From Diaphorobacter ruginosibacter (GTDB taxonomy: Bacteria > Pseudomonadota > Gammaproteobacteria > Burkholderiales > Burkholderiaceae_C): a stretch of 64,000 nt of DNA. Numbering within the stretch: the stretch's first letter is position 1; every line of letters begins with the position of its first letter. Shown here piece after piece: positions 35,283-43,775 of this stretch. The DNA is taken from NCBI RefSeq assembly GCF_014395975.1, contig NZ_CP060714.1:1798001-1862000 (forward strand), read 5' to 3'. Under the pieces are notes generated by a model. The model had not been told where the DNA came from, ran no database searches, and saw only the letters and a list, made by a program, of their open reading frames with translations. The translations under genes and the position numbers were made by a program.

Positions 35283-35310
35283 ACCACTGAAAGACCGGTG
35301 ACGGAACGCA

Positions 35311-35332
35311 GGCCCTTCCGCGAGGAAGGGCC
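35311..35332. other. perfect 9-bp intercistronic hairpin
   Basis: GGCCCTTCC, a GCGA loop and GGAAGGGCC lie between the molybdoenzyme stop and cydA. No T-run follows, so it is not a classical terminator. It may stabilise or attenuate the transcript between the two cistrons, which would change the ratio of molybdoenzyme to oxidase. Confidence 0.7.
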
Positions 35333-35388
35333 CGGGAGGGCGCTCGCCCCGGCCCGGCGTTCATGACCAACCGACAGGAGAACCCATC

Positions 35389-36774
35389 ATGGAAATGTTC
35401 GACGCCCTTCACCTGGCCCGGCTGCAGTTCGCATTCACCGTGGCCGTGCACATCATCTTCCCGGCCATCAGCATCGGCCTGGCCAGTTTCCTGGCCGTGC
35501 TCGAGTGGCGCTGGCTGGCCAACGGCAACAAGGTCTACCAGGACATGTTCTTCTTCTGGTCCAGGATCTTCGCCATCGGCTTCGGCATGGGTGTGGTGTC
35601 CGGCGTCGTGATGGCCTACGAGTTCGGCACGAACTGGAGCGGCTTCTCGCGGTACGCGGGCAACATCACCGGACCGCTGCTGACCTACGAAGTGCTCACC
35701 GCATTCTTCCTGGAGGCGGGATTTCTCGGCGTGATGCTGTTCGGCTGGAAGCGGGTGAGCCCGCGTGCGCACTTCTTCGCCACCGTGATGGTGGCCGTGG
35801 GCACGCTGATCTCCACCTTCTGGATCCTGTCATCCAACAGCTTCATGCAGACACCGCAGGGCTACGAAATCCGTGACGGCCGGTTGATTGCGGCGGACTG
35901 GTGGCAGGTCATCTTCAATCCCTCGTTCCCCTATCGCCTGATGCACATGACGATTGCGGCATTCATCGTCGCGGCGTTCATCGTGGCCGCCTGCGGCGCA
36001 TGGCACCTGCTGAAGGGCCGCCGTGACGAGCCCGTCAAGCGCAGCTTCTCGATGGGGCTGTGGATCCTGCTGCTGCTCACGCCGATCCAGATCCTCGTGG
36101 GCGATGCCCATGGCCTGAACACCCGCGAGCACCAGCCCGCCAAGATCGCCGCGATCGAGGGGCTGTGGGAGACCGAGAAGGGCGGCACCGCGCTCAACCT
36201 CTTCGGCATTCCCGACATGCAGGCCGAGGAGACGAAGTACGCCATCCAGGTACCGCACCTGGGCAGCCTCATCCTCACCCACTCATGGGACGGCGAGATC
36301 CGCGGGCTCAAGGAGTTCCCCAAGGAGGACCGGCCCAACTCGCTCATCGTGTTCTGGTCGTTCCGGATCATGGCGGGCCTCGGGATGCTGATGCTGCTGG
36401 TGGCCGTGCTGGGCGTGCTGCTGCGCCGGGGCGGAAGGCTGTACGAGTCGCGGGCCTTCCAGCGCTTCGTGCTCCTCATGGGGCCCTCGGGGCTGGTCGC
36501 GCTGCTCGCGGGCTGGGTGACCACCGAGGTCGGGCGCCAGCCCTGGACGGTCTATGGCCTGCTGCGCACGGCGGATTCCGCGTCGCCCATCGGCAGCCAG
36601 CAGGCCGGCGTGTCGCTGCTGATCCTGGTGGTGGCCTATGTGCTGGTCTTCGGCGTGGGTGTGTATTACATGCTCAAGCTGATGGCGCAGGGGCCCCAGC
36701 CGCATGTCGAGCATCACGACCCTGCCGCGCGCCCGAGTCTCAGCAACCGCGACCCATTCCAGTCCTTCCATTGA
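35389..36774 (+). CDS. cydA: cytochrome bd (CIO-type) ubiquinol oxidase subunit I
   Basis: The 461-residue membrane subunit has nine or so hydrophobic segments. Haem-ligand candidates include His21 (LQFAFTVAVHIIFP) and the His in PYRLMHMTIAAF. The ubiquinol-binding Q loop is short, and the GRQPWTVYGLLRT motif is conserved. The short Q loop is the feature of the cyanide-insensitive oxidase branch found in Pseudomonas and beta-proteobacteria. It reduces oxygen to water with quinol electrons at low oxygen or under stress. An AGGAGA site precedes the ATG. Subunit II follows by 25 bp. Confidence 0.94.
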   Translation: MEMFDALHLARLQFAFTVAVHIIFPAISIGLASFLAVLEWRWLANGNKVYQDMFFFWSRIFAIGFGMGVVSGVVMAYEFGTNWSGFSRYAGNITGPLLTYEVLTAFFLEAGFLGVMLFGWKRVSPRAHFFATVMVAVGTLISTFWILSSNSFMQTPQGYEIRDGRLIAADWWQVIFNPSFPYRLMHMTIAAFIVAAFIVAACGAWHLLKGRRDEPVKRSFSMGLWILLLLTPIQILVGDAHGLNTREHQPAKIAAIEGLWETEKGGTALNLFGIPDMQAEETKYAIQVPHLGSLILTHSWDGEIRGLKEFPKEDRPNSLIVFWSFRIMAGLGMLMLLVAVLGVLLRRGGRLYESRAFQRFVLLMGPSGLVALLAGWVTTEVGRQPWTVYGLLRTADSASPIGSQQAGVSLLILVVAYVLVFGVGVYYMLKLMAQGPQPHVEHHDPAARPSLSNRDPFQSFH

Positions 36775-36799
36775 ATCCGCCGAACGGGAGCGAAACATC

Positions 36800-37807
36800 A
36801 TGCACATCGATCTTCCCATCGTCTGGGCCGCCATCATCGGCCTGGGTGTCTTTCTCTACGTGGTGCTCGACGGGTTCGACCTGGGCATCGGGTTGCTGTT
36901 TCCCTTCTTCGAGAACAAGGAGGAGAGGCAGGTCATGCTCAACACCGTCGCGCCGGTGTGGGACGGCAACGAAACCTTTCTCGTGCTGGGCGGAGCGGGC
37001 CTCTATGGCGCATTTCCCATCGCCTATTCGGTGCTGCTGCCCGCGAACTACCTGCCGCTGATCCTGATGGTGGTGGGGCTGCTGTTCCGGGGCGCGGCCT
37101 TCGAGCTGCGCTCCAAGGCCCGCCGCACGCAGCATGCCTGGGACCTCGCCTTCACGGGCGGCTCCGCGCTTGCCGCCTTCTGCCAGGGCGTGGTGCTGGG
37201 CTCGCTGCTGCAGGGAACGCGCGTGGTCGACGGCCGGTTCGCCGGAGGGCCGTTCGACTGGCTGTCGTCCTTCAGCATCTTCTGCGGCCTGGGCGTGCTC
37301 GTGACCTATGCCACGCTCGGCTGCGGCTGGCTGATCTACAAGACGGACGGCGAGCTGCAGCGGCGCATGCGCGTGCTGATGCGCCCGCTTGCCATCCTGC
37401 TGCTCGTCATGGTGTCGGTGGTCAGCGTCTGGACCGTGCTCGGCCTGCCCGCCGTGGCGCAGCGCTGGTTCGGCAGCGGCCTGCTGGGCTGGTTCCTTCC
37501 GGTGCCGGTGCTGGTGGCGGCCTGCGTGGCAGGCATCTTCCGCTCGGTGCGCCAGCGCCACGAGGTGCGGCCCTTCCTGCTCACGCTTGCGCTGTGCTTC
37601 CTGGGCTACACGGGCCTCATCATCAGCATCTGGCCTTACATCGTGCCGCCCTCGCTGAGCCTCTGGGAGGCATCCTCGAGTCCCGAGAGCCAGAAGTTCG
37701 CGCTGGTGGGAACGCTGATCGTGCTGCCCGTCATCCTGGCCTACAACGTCATGCAGTACCGGGTGTTCCGCGGCAAGGTGCGCCATGGCGATGCGGGCTA
37801 TCACTGA
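36800..37807 (+). CDS. cydB: cytochrome bd (CIO-type) ubiquinol oxidase subunit II
   Basis: The 335-residue protein begins MHIDLPIVWAAIIGLGVFLY and has the conserved VVLDGFDLGIGLLFPF, then PVWDGNETFLVLGGAGLYGA and FRGAAFELRSKA, all hallmarks of CydB/CioB. It has eight or nine membrane segments. The start at 36800 is supported by GGGAG upstream; the in-frame ATG at 36704 lies inside cydA. It stabilises the haem groups of subunit I. Confidence 0.94.
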   Translation: MHIDLPIVWAAIIGLGVFLYVVLDGFDLGIGLLFPFFENKEERQVMLNTVAPVWDGNETFLVLGGAGLYGAFPIAYSVLLPANYLPLILMVVGLLFRGAAFELRSKARRTQHAWDLAFTGGSALAAFCQGVVLGSLLQGTRVVDGRFAGGPFDWLSSFSIFCGLGVLVTYATLGCGWLIYKTDGELQRRMRVLMRPLAILLLVMVSVVSVWTVLGLPAVAQRWFGSGLLGWFLPVPVLVAACVAGIFRSVRQRHEVRPFLLTLALCFLGYTGLIISIWPYIVPPSLSLWEASSSPESQKFALVGTLIVLPVILAYNVMQYRVFRGKVRHGDAGYH

Positions 37808-37828
37808 GACTCACCATACGGGTGCATC

Positions 37829-38740
37829 ATGATCGTGCGCAATCAGCAAAGCTGGTTCCGGCTGCTGTTCGTCTGGAACGGCTCTGTGCTCCAGTCCATC
37901 CTGCCGCAACTGCTCTTCATCGGCACGGTCAGCTGCGTGGCAGTGCTGACCCACGGGCGCATCTTCGGCGAGAAGATTCCGCTCAACACCACGCTGCTGA
38001 CGCTGTTCGGGCTGACTCTCGCGATCTTCCTGGGCTTTCGCAACACGGCCAGCTACGACCGCTTCAAGGAGGCGCGCTACCTGTGGGGCAACCTGCTGAT
38101 CGCCTCGCGCCAGCTCACCTCGCAGATGCTGTGCTACATCCCCCGGCAGGAGGATGTGCAGGAGATGGCGCGCCTGATCTTCGCCGTGGTCTATGCACTC
38201 AAGCACGAGCTGCGGCACACGGACCCCGGTGAGGATCTGCGGCGCTTTCTGGGCGATGAGACCGCAGGGCGATTGATGGACAGGGTCTACAGGCCCAGCG
38301 AGCTGCTCCACGAGTTGCGTGCGCGGCTCACGCGGCTGAACCGCGGAGGGCAGGTCTCGGATGCGCAGTACTGGACGCTGGACGCCCAGCTCGTCGAGAT
38401 GGGCAAGGCAGTGGGCGGCTGCGAACGCATCGCCTACACGCCGATCCCGTTCGCCTACAGCGTGCTGCTGCATCGCACGGTCTACACCTATTGCATGTTG
38501 CTGCCGTTCGGGCTGGTCGATGCCACGGAACTGTTCACTCCGCTGCTGTGCCTGTTCCTGGCCTACACGCTGATCGCGCTGGAGGCGATCGCAGGGGAGG
38601 TGGCGGAGCCCTTTGGCCTCGCGCCCAATGCGCTTGCGCTGGACGCGATGGCATGCAACATCGAGCGCTCGATCAGCGAGCTGTGCGGGCTGCCGCTTCC
38701 CGAGCCGGTCACGCCGCGGCTGCCGTACCAGCTGACGTGA
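37829..38740 (+). CDS. bestrophin-like (UPF0187) anion channel protein
   Basis: The 303-residue bestrophin-family protein has the N-terminal WFRLLFVWNGSVLQSILPQL segment, the diagnostic LGFRNTASYDRFKEARYLWG and the later EAIAGEVAEPFGLAPNALAL with the Asn/Pro-rich end typical of the family. Bacterial members form pentameric ion channels in the inner membrane. It starts 21 bp after cydB, so it is co-transcribed with the oxidase. A role in balancing charge or pH alongside the oxidase and acid-resistance-type molybdoenzyme is a guess from context. Confidence 0.88.
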   Translation: MIVRNQQSWFRLLFVWNGSVLQSILPQLLFIGTVSCVAVLTHGRIFGEKIPLNTTLLTLFGLTLAIFLGFRNTASYDRFKEARYLWGNLLIASRQLTSQMLCYIPRQEDVQEMARLIFAVVYALKHELRHTDPGEDLRRFLGDETAGRLMDRVYRPSELLHELRARLTRLNRGGQVSDAQYWTLDAQLVEMGKAVGGCERIAYTPIPFAYSVLLHRTVYTYCMLLPFGLVDATELFTPLLCLFLAYTLIALEAIAGEVAEPFGLAPNALALDAMACNIERSISELCGLPLPEPVTPRLPYQLT

Positions 38741-38742
38741 TG

Positions 38743-38776
38743 AACTGTGCTGGTGCAGGGCGTGCCAACTGTGCTT
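38743..38776. promoter_or_regulatory. pair of AACTGTGCT direct repeats upstream of moaA
   Basis: AACTGTGCTG at 38743-38752 and AACTGTGCTT at 38767-38776 are direct repeats phased 24 bp apart in the 90-bp gap before moaA. They match the motif found five times in the mocR-molybdoenzyme gap, where a pair is phased 25 bp apart. They are a likely second binding site of the MocR regulator. Confidence 0.65.
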
Positions 38777-38830
38777 TCACAGCCGGCGTCCATTGAGCGA
38801 TCCTTGGGACAAGAGATTCACGGAGACATC

Positions 38831-39943
38831 ATGCATACCGTTCTTGATCATGCCGAACCTGTTGCACAGGGCCTGAGCGTCACCCCGATCCTCGATGCCC
38901 GGGGCCGACCGCTGCGCGACCTGCGCCTGTCGGTGATCGACCAGTGCAATTTCCGCTGCACCTATTGCATGCCGCGCGAAACCTTCGGCCCGGACTATCC
39001 GTTCCTGCCGGCGGACCAGCGCATGTCGCTGGACCAGATGTTCACGCTCGCGAAGGCGTTTGCAGAGCTGGGTGTCGGCAAGATCCGCCTGACCGGGGGC
39101 GAGCCGTTGCTGCGGCGCGGGATCGAATCGCTGGTCGAGCGGCTGGCGGGCCTCAGGACCCTGGACGGCAGGCCCATGGAGATTGCGCTCACGACCAACG
39201 GCACGTTGCTGGCCGAGAAGGCGCGCGCCCTGCGCGACGCCGGGCTGACGCGCGTGACGGTCAGCCTGGACGCGCTGGACGATGCGCTGTTCCGGCGCAT
39301 GGCGGGCACCCAGGTGCCTGTTGCCCGCGTTCTCGAAGGCATCGCGGCAGCGAGCGCGGCGGGGCTCGCGCCGGTGAAGGTCAACACGGTGGTCGAGCGA
39401 GGCGCGAACGAGGGCCAGATCGTGCCCCTGGTGCGCTTCTTCAAGGGCACAGGCGTGACGCTGCGTTTCATCGAATACATGGATGTGGGCGGTGCGGATG
39501 CCTGGTCCTCCAGCAAGGTCGTGACGGCGCGGGAGGTGCATGACCGGGTCGCATCGGAATTTGCGCTGACCCCCATGGACGGTGATCGCGATGGCGCCAC
39601 GGCCATCCTGGTGCGCCACGCGGACGGCGGAGGCGAGGTCGGTTTCATCGCCAGTGTGTCCCAGCCCTTCTGCGGGGACTGCTCGCGCGCACGGGTTTCG
39701 TCGGACGGGCAACTCTTCACCTGCCTGTTCGCGACGCAGGGCCTGGATCTGCGGCCCTGGCTGGAGAGCGGTGGCGATGGTGGAGGCGATAGTGGCGGCG
39801 ATGCCGAGGGCCTGCAATCCGTCATCCGCGGGCACTGGAGCAGGCGTGGCGACCGCTATTCCGAATTGCGCTCCGCGCGTTCCGCACGCCCGGCGGGCAG
39901 CAAGGCCTATCCCGTGGTGCGCATGTCCCTGGTGGGAGGTTGA
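38831..39943 (+). CDS. moaA: GTP 3',8-cyclase MoaA
   Basis: The 370-residue radical-SAM enzyme starts molybdopterin synthesis by converting GTP to 3',8-cyclo-GTP. The SAM cluster motif is CNFRCTYC, followed by KIRLTGGEPLLRRGI. The second [4Fe-4S] site is CGDCSRARVSSDGQLFTC (CxxC-13-C), and the protein ends in the required Gly-Gly (LVGG). The start at 38831 is set by GGAGA upstream. It is downstream of a molybdoenzyme and oxidase, with its own putative regulatory repeats. An Asp/Gly-rich insertion (SGGDGGGDSGGDAEG) before the C-terminus is an oddity of this copy. Confidence 0.95.
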   Translation: MHTVLDHAEPVAQGLSVTPILDARGRPLRDLRLSVIDQCNFRCTYCMPRETFGPDYPFLPADQRMSLDQMFTLAKAFAELGVGKIRLTGGEPLLRRGIESLVERLAGLRTLDGRPMEIALTTNGTLLAEKARALRDAGLTRVTVSLDALDDALFRRMAGTQVPVARVLEGIAAASAAGLAPVKVNTVVERGANEGQIVPLVRFFKGTGVTLRFIEYMDVGGADAWSSSKVVTAREVHDRVASEFALTPMDGDRDGATAILVRHADGGGEVGFIASVSQPFCGDCSRARVSSDGQLFTCLFATQGLDLRPWLESGGDGGGDSGGDAEGLQSVIRGHWSRRGDRYSELRSARSARPAGSKAYPVVRMSLVGG

Positions 39944-39945
39944 AA

Positions 39946-40086
39946 ATGGCCCGTCTTCCGATCTGGATGCAGAAAGTGGCTCGAAGCCATTCCGCTCGAT
40001 TCCTGTTGCTCTGGCTGGTGGGCGTAGCGGGCATGGCGCTGCTGGCCTTGCCCTTTCACCTGCTGGTGATGGCGGCGAAATCCTGA
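39946..40086 (+). CDS. 46-residue single-span membrane protein
   Basis: A small ORF begins 2 bp after the moaA stop with an excellent GGGAGG ribosome-binding site. It has a basic N-terminus (MARLPIWMQKVARSHSARF) and one hydrophobic span (LLLWLVGVAGMALLALPFHL), ending LVMAAKS. Size and layout recall the tiny accessory proteins of cytochrome bd (CydX/DUF2474-like), whose genes sit in oxidase operons. Here the oxidase genes are two genes upstream. I cannot confirm the family; expression is supported mainly by the ribosome-binding site and spacing. Confidence 0.6.
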   Translation: MARLPIWMQKVARSHSARFLLLWLVGVAGMALLALPFHLLVMAAKS

Positions 40087-40103
40087 GCCTGGCCGGACTG
40101 GAA

Positions 40104-40370
40104 TCACTTCCCCGCAGGCGGATTGTCGCGACGGAATAGGGCCCACTCTTCCATTTCCGACCCGTCCGGCAGGACGCAGATGCCGCGTTGTCCCTGGGGC
40201 GTGTTCTCCATTCTCAGCGTGCCGCCGGTCTTCACGCAGTACACGGAGGCCGGGTTCGCCATGCCGACCTGGGGTTGCCTGCCGCCCGTGCTCACGTCCG
40301 GGGTCTGTGCGCAGGCACTGACGGCCCATGCCGCCAGCAACATTCCAGTGGTTTTCAGTGCTTTGGTCAT
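40104..40370 (-). CDS. DUF333 small lipoprotein
   Basis: The 88-residue protein has a signal and lipobox (LLAAWAVSAC). The mature domain GMANPASVYCVKTGGTLRME and CVLPDGSEMEEWALFRRD is the DUF333 pattern found in putative haemolysin-like lipoproteins. The start at 40370 is the ATG immediately before the hydrophobic signal; the longer frame to 40514 has no signal at its start. It is convergent with the moaA unit and divergent from panD. Function is unknown. Confidence 0.85.
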   Translation of the reverse strand: MTKALKTTGMLLAAWAVSACAQTPDVSTGGRQPQVGMANPASVYCVKTGGTLRMENTPQGQRGICVLPDGSEMEEWALFRRDNPPAGK

Positions 40371-40488
40371 GCGGCTCACTGTACAGCGTAAACGCGGGCA
40401 GGGCCTGCAGGCTGGCTCCGAATCCGCCGGATCGCATAAACTTCCGGGCAGCCGATATCCATCCATTACAGAAGACCGAAGAGACATC

Positions 40489-40869
40489 ATGTTTCGTACC
40501 ATGCTCAAATCCAAGATCCACCGTGTCAGGACGACGCAGTGCGAGTTGCACTATGAAGGCTCCTGCGCCATCGACGAGGATCTTCTCGATGCCGCCAACA
40601 TTGCCGAGAACGAACAGGTGCATATCTGGAACATCGACAACGGCGAGCGCTTCGTGACCTATGCCATCAAGGGACAGCGCGGCAGCGGCATGATTTCGGT
40701 GAACGGCTCGGCGGCGCGCCGCGCGGCCGTGGGCGACCTGCTCATCATTGCTTCGTTCGCGCAGGTGCATGACAAGGACGTGGCGGAGCATCAGCCCCAA
40801 CTGGTCTTCGTCGATGAAGGCAATCGCCAGGTCGAGCTGCGACACAAGGTGGCGACCCAGATGGTGTAA
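40489..40869 (+). CDS. panD: aspartate 1-decarboxylase
   Basis: The 126-residue protein is exactly the usual PanD length. Self-cleavage between Gly24 and Ser25 (YEGSCAID) would generate the catalytic pyruvoyl group. Lys9 and the YAIKG region near residue 58, with the active-site Tyr, are conserved. It makes beta-alanine for pantothenate and CoA. The start is the ATG at 40489; the longer open frame upstream lacks family sequence. Confidence 0.95.
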   Translation: MFRTMLKSKIHRVRTTQCELHYEGSCAIDEDLLDAANIAENEQVHIWNIDNGERFVTYAIKGQRGSGMISVNGSAARRAAVGDLLIIASFAQVHDKDVAEHQPQLVFVDEGNRQVELRHKVATQMV

Positions 40870-41052
40870 GGGTCAGCGCGGCGATGACCTGCCCGCATCC
40901 CGCACCTTGTATGTTCGCGTAGGGATCGCGAACCTGTTTCTGGAGCACGGGCATGCCGGATTCCGGCCGAGTTCAACCGCAAGGAGCGGAGTGCCGGGAT
41001 GCGGCGGCGGTTCTAGACTGGCCTCATTCCTTAAACGGCAGCGAATGACGCA

Positions 41053-41775
41053 ATGACGACCTCCATGGACCACGACTGCGAACGGCAATGTCAGACCTAT
41101 GACTGGGCACGCGTGGAGCAGGATCTGGACGCCCGTGGACACGCCGTGCTACGCGGTTTCCTGGCGGCAGGGCAGTGCGACGGCCTTGCGGCGCTCTATC
41201 CGCGCGAAGACATCTACCGATCACGGATCGTCATGGGCCGTCATGGCTTTGGTCGCGGCGAGTACAAGTACTTTGCCTATCCGCTGCCGCCGCTCCTGGA
41301 CCAGTGGCGGCACACGCTGTATCCACGCCTCGCGCCGATTGCCAATCGCTGGAACCAGCGGCTGGGAGTGGCGGAGCTGTATCCGGACGACCTGGACACC
41401 TTCCTGAAGCGCTGCCACCGGGCCGGGCAGACGCGGCCGACGCCGCTGATCCTGCAATACGCGGAGGGCGACTACAACTGTCTTCACCAGGATCTCTATG
41501 GCGAGCATGTGTTTCCGCTCCAGGTGGCCGTCCTGCTGTCGGAGCCCGGAAGGGATTTCACCGGCGGCGAATTCGTCATGACCGAGAGCGGGGCCCATGG
41601 GCAGCGCGCGGAGGTGATTGCGCTGCGGCAGGGAGACGCGGTGATCTTCACCGTCAACCAGCGACCCGCCAGGGGGCAGCGTGGCTTTCGCCGGCTTGCC
41701 ATGCGCCATGGCGTCAGCCGCGTGCGCAGCGGCCGGCGCCATACCGTGGGGCTCATCTTTCATGACGCGAGGTGA
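41053..41775 (+). CDS. 2OG-Fe(II) oxygenase family protein
   Basis: The 240-residue protein has a double-stranded beta-helix with the iron-binding HxD in NCLHQDLYGEHVFPLQ, a distal His in AMRHGVSRV or RHTVGLIFHDA, and an Arg in the same C-terminal region for 2-oxoglutarate. The motif spacing fits prolyl-hydroxylase-like 2OG oxygenases. It is a single gene in a 180-bp gap from panD and convergent with the siderophore-interacting protein. The substrate is unknown. Confidence 0.82.
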   Translation: MTTSMDHDCERQCQTYDWARVEQDLDARGHAVLRGFLAAGQCDGLAALYPREDIYRSRIVMGRHGFGRGEYKYFAYPLPPLLDQWRHTLYPRLAPIANRWNQRLGVAELYPDDLDTFLKRCHRAGQTRPTPLILQYAEGDYNCLHQDLYGEHVFPLQVAVLLSEPGRDFTGGEFVMTESGAHGQRAEVIALRQGDAVIFTVNQRPARGQRGFRRLAMRHGVSRVRSGRRHTVGLIFHDAR

Positions 41776-41801
41776 GCCCGCGACGACTGAGAGGTGCCCC
41801 G

Positions 41802-42539
41802 TCACGCGTCCCGATGGTCGGCCTCTCCCGATTTCCAGTATCCCTTGGCGCTCACGCCCTGGCGCGGCAGCTCCCGCTCCTGCAGATAGTGCAGCTTCAG
41901 CACCCGGATGGCCGCCGACTCGCCCGCCATCCAGATGTAGCCCGGGCCGGGAGGCAGGGGGCGGTGCAGCAGCGACTGGCACAGGCCCAGGCCGGGTTCG
42001 GGCTGGGCATGGATCCACTCGATGCGCAGCCTGGCCGGGCTCTCGATGGGTTGCCGGTCGTCGGGAGTCGGCGCCTCCGCGTAGACCTTGACGTTGACGT
42101 CGGCGGGCAGGCGGCTGGCAATGCTCTGGATGCCGGGCAGGGCCGTGGCATCTCCCGCGAGCATCACCCAGCGCGCGTTGCCGGGAAGCACGAACCCGCC
42201 GCTGCGAGGGCCCGCGATACCAATGTGTTCGCCGACGCGCGCCTGGGACGCCCAGTGGGCGGCAGGGCCGGAGTCGGCCGTGGTGCCGTGCAGGACGAAG
42301 TCCAGGTCCAGTGTGCCGGCCCTGAAGTCGATCTGCCGAATGGTGTAGGCGCGGCCTTCGCCGGACGGCAGGAAGACCTTCACCCATGCGGCCGGCTCGT
42401 CGATGCCATCCGTGTTGAGAAACTCGGCGATCTCGCCGCCGCCCACGGTGATGCGCCGCATGTGAGGCGTGACGCTGCGGACGGCCTGCACGATGCCCGT
42501 TGCGCGTGTCCTGCGCGGCTTGGTGTCTGTTTCATGCAT
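41802..42539 (-). CDS. siderophore-interacting protein (ferric-siderophore reductase, ViuB-like)
   Basis: The 245-residue flavoprotein has the FAD-binding motif GRAYTIRQ, VLHGTTADSGPAAHWASQAR, GEHIGIAGPRSGGF and the C-terminal IWMAGESAAIRVLKLHYLQE, all typical of SIP-type NAD(P)H-dependent ferric-siderophore reductases. It would release iron from imported siderophores in the cytoplasm. The start overlaps the MFS stop by 8 bp, so the two are translationally coupled. Together with the exporter and TetR regulator it may form a siderophore export/reduction unit. Confidence 0.88.
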   Translation of the reverse strand: MHETDTKPRRTRATGIVQAVRSVTPHMRRITVGGGEIAEFLNTDGIDEPAAWVKVFLPSGEGRAYTIRQIDFRAGTLDLDFVLHGTTADSGPAAHWASQARVGEHIGIAGPRSGGFVLPGNARWVMLAGDATALPGIQSIASRLPADVNVKVYAEAPTPDDRQPIESPARLRIEWIHAQPEPGLGLCQSLLHRPLPPGPGYIWMAGESAAIRVLKLHYLQERELPRQGVSAKGYWKSGEADHRDA

Positions 42540-43755
42540 GGTGTGCTCCCTGAGGGCGGGTTGTCAGCAGGCGCACGGCGACCAGCAGCGAAGAGGCCAC
42601 GGCGACGGTCCCCACCAGGTAGACCACATCGACGCTCCATGCGCCGGCCACCGCACCCAGGGCCGGGCCCGTGATGCCCAGCGAGATGTCCAGGAACGCG
42701 ACATAGGCGCCCATGGCCACGCCCCGGCTTTGCGGCGGTGCGCGGCGCACGGCCTCCACCCCGAAGCCGGGGAATGCCAGCGAGTAGCCGAAGCCGGTCA
42801 GCGCCGCGCCGGCATAGGCCATGGCGGGCGTGTGTGAACCCCAGATGAGCAACTGCCCCACGGCTTCGATCAGCACGCAGACGGCGGCGACGCGTGCGCC
42901 GCCGAGCTTGTCGGGCAGGTGGCCGAAGAAGATGCGGGCGCCGATGAAGGCCAGCCCGAAAGCAGTGAACGCCAGGGAGGCATTGCCCCAGTCACGGGCG
43001 GCGAACAGCAGGGCGATGAAGGCCGTGATGACGCCGAAGCCCACGCTGCAGAGGGCCAGGCCGAGGCCCGCGCCGCCCACGACACCCAGCACCTTGTAGA
43101 ACGGCGTGCGGCGGACGGCGGTGGGTGCGATGGCCCGCACGTTCGCGACAAGCGCCCATGCGAGCAGGGGAAGGGCGGCAGCGGCGATGGAGATGCCGGC
43201 AAACCCGTAGGCGCTGTTGACAGCCACCCCGGCCGGGGCGCCGACCGCGTAGGCGCCATACATCGCGGTGCCCACCCAGGCCATGACCTTGCCCGCGTTC
43301 TGCGGGCCCACGAGCCCGATGCCCCAGCTCAGGGCGCCGGTCACGACCAGGCTTTCACCGCAGCCCAGCAGCACGCGCCCGAGCAGCAGGACCCAGATGG
43401 AGGTTTCCGGTGACCCGGGAAAAGCCAGCGAAGCCAGATAGGCCACGCCCGAACCGGATGCCACCAGGAAACCGGTGACCACGGCGCGCTTGGAGCCGCG
43501 GGTGTCGGCCAGATTGCCGGCCCATGCACGGGACAGCAGGGCAGCGGCGAACTGTGTACCGATGACGATGCCGACCACCAGCGTGCTCATGCCCAGTCCG
43601 TCATGCACATGCAGCGGAAGAACCGGCAGTGGCAGGCCGATGGTGAGGAAACCGATGAACACTGCCAGCGTGATGGGCAGCAGCTTGAGAAAGACGTTGA
43701 CGGCGGGCGGCGGAGGCGCTGCGGCCGTGGTGGTCGTACGAGAACGGGAAGACAT
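42532..43755 (-). CDS. MFS transporter (AraJ/arabinose-efflux-like)
   Basis: The 407-residue protein has twelve predicted membrane segments and MFS motifs SRAWAGNLADTRGSKRAVVT (motif A) and LLGRVLLGCGESLVVTGALS. The start at 43755 (MSSRSRTTTT) is chosen because GGAG lies upstream; an extension to 43818 would run through the operators. It is coupled to the siderophore-interacting protein and divergent from the TetR gene, which fits a siderophore or drug exporter under TetR repression. The substrate is unknown. Confidence 0.86.
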   Translation of the reverse strand: MSSRSRTTTTAAAPPPPAVNVFLKLLPITLAVFIGFLTIGLPLPVLPLHVHDGLGMSTLVVGIVIGTQFAAALLSRAWAGNLADTRGSKRAVVTGFLVASGSGVAYLASLAFPGSPETSIWVLLLGRVLLGCGESLVVTGALSWGIGLVGPQNAGKVMAWVGTAMYGAYAVGAPAGVAVNSAYGFAGISIAAAALPLLAWALVANVRAIAPTAVRRTPFYKVLGVVGGAGLGLALCSVGFGVITAFIALLFAARDWGNASLAFTAFGLAFIGARIFFGHLPDKLGGARVAAVCVLIEAVGQLLIWGSHTPAMAYAGAALTGFGYSLAFPGFGVEAVRRAPPQSRGVAMGAYVAFLDISLGITGPALGAVAGAWSVDVVYLVGTVAVASSLLVAVRLLTTRPQGAHHA

Positions 43756-43775
43756 GAATCCATCACTCCAAACAT

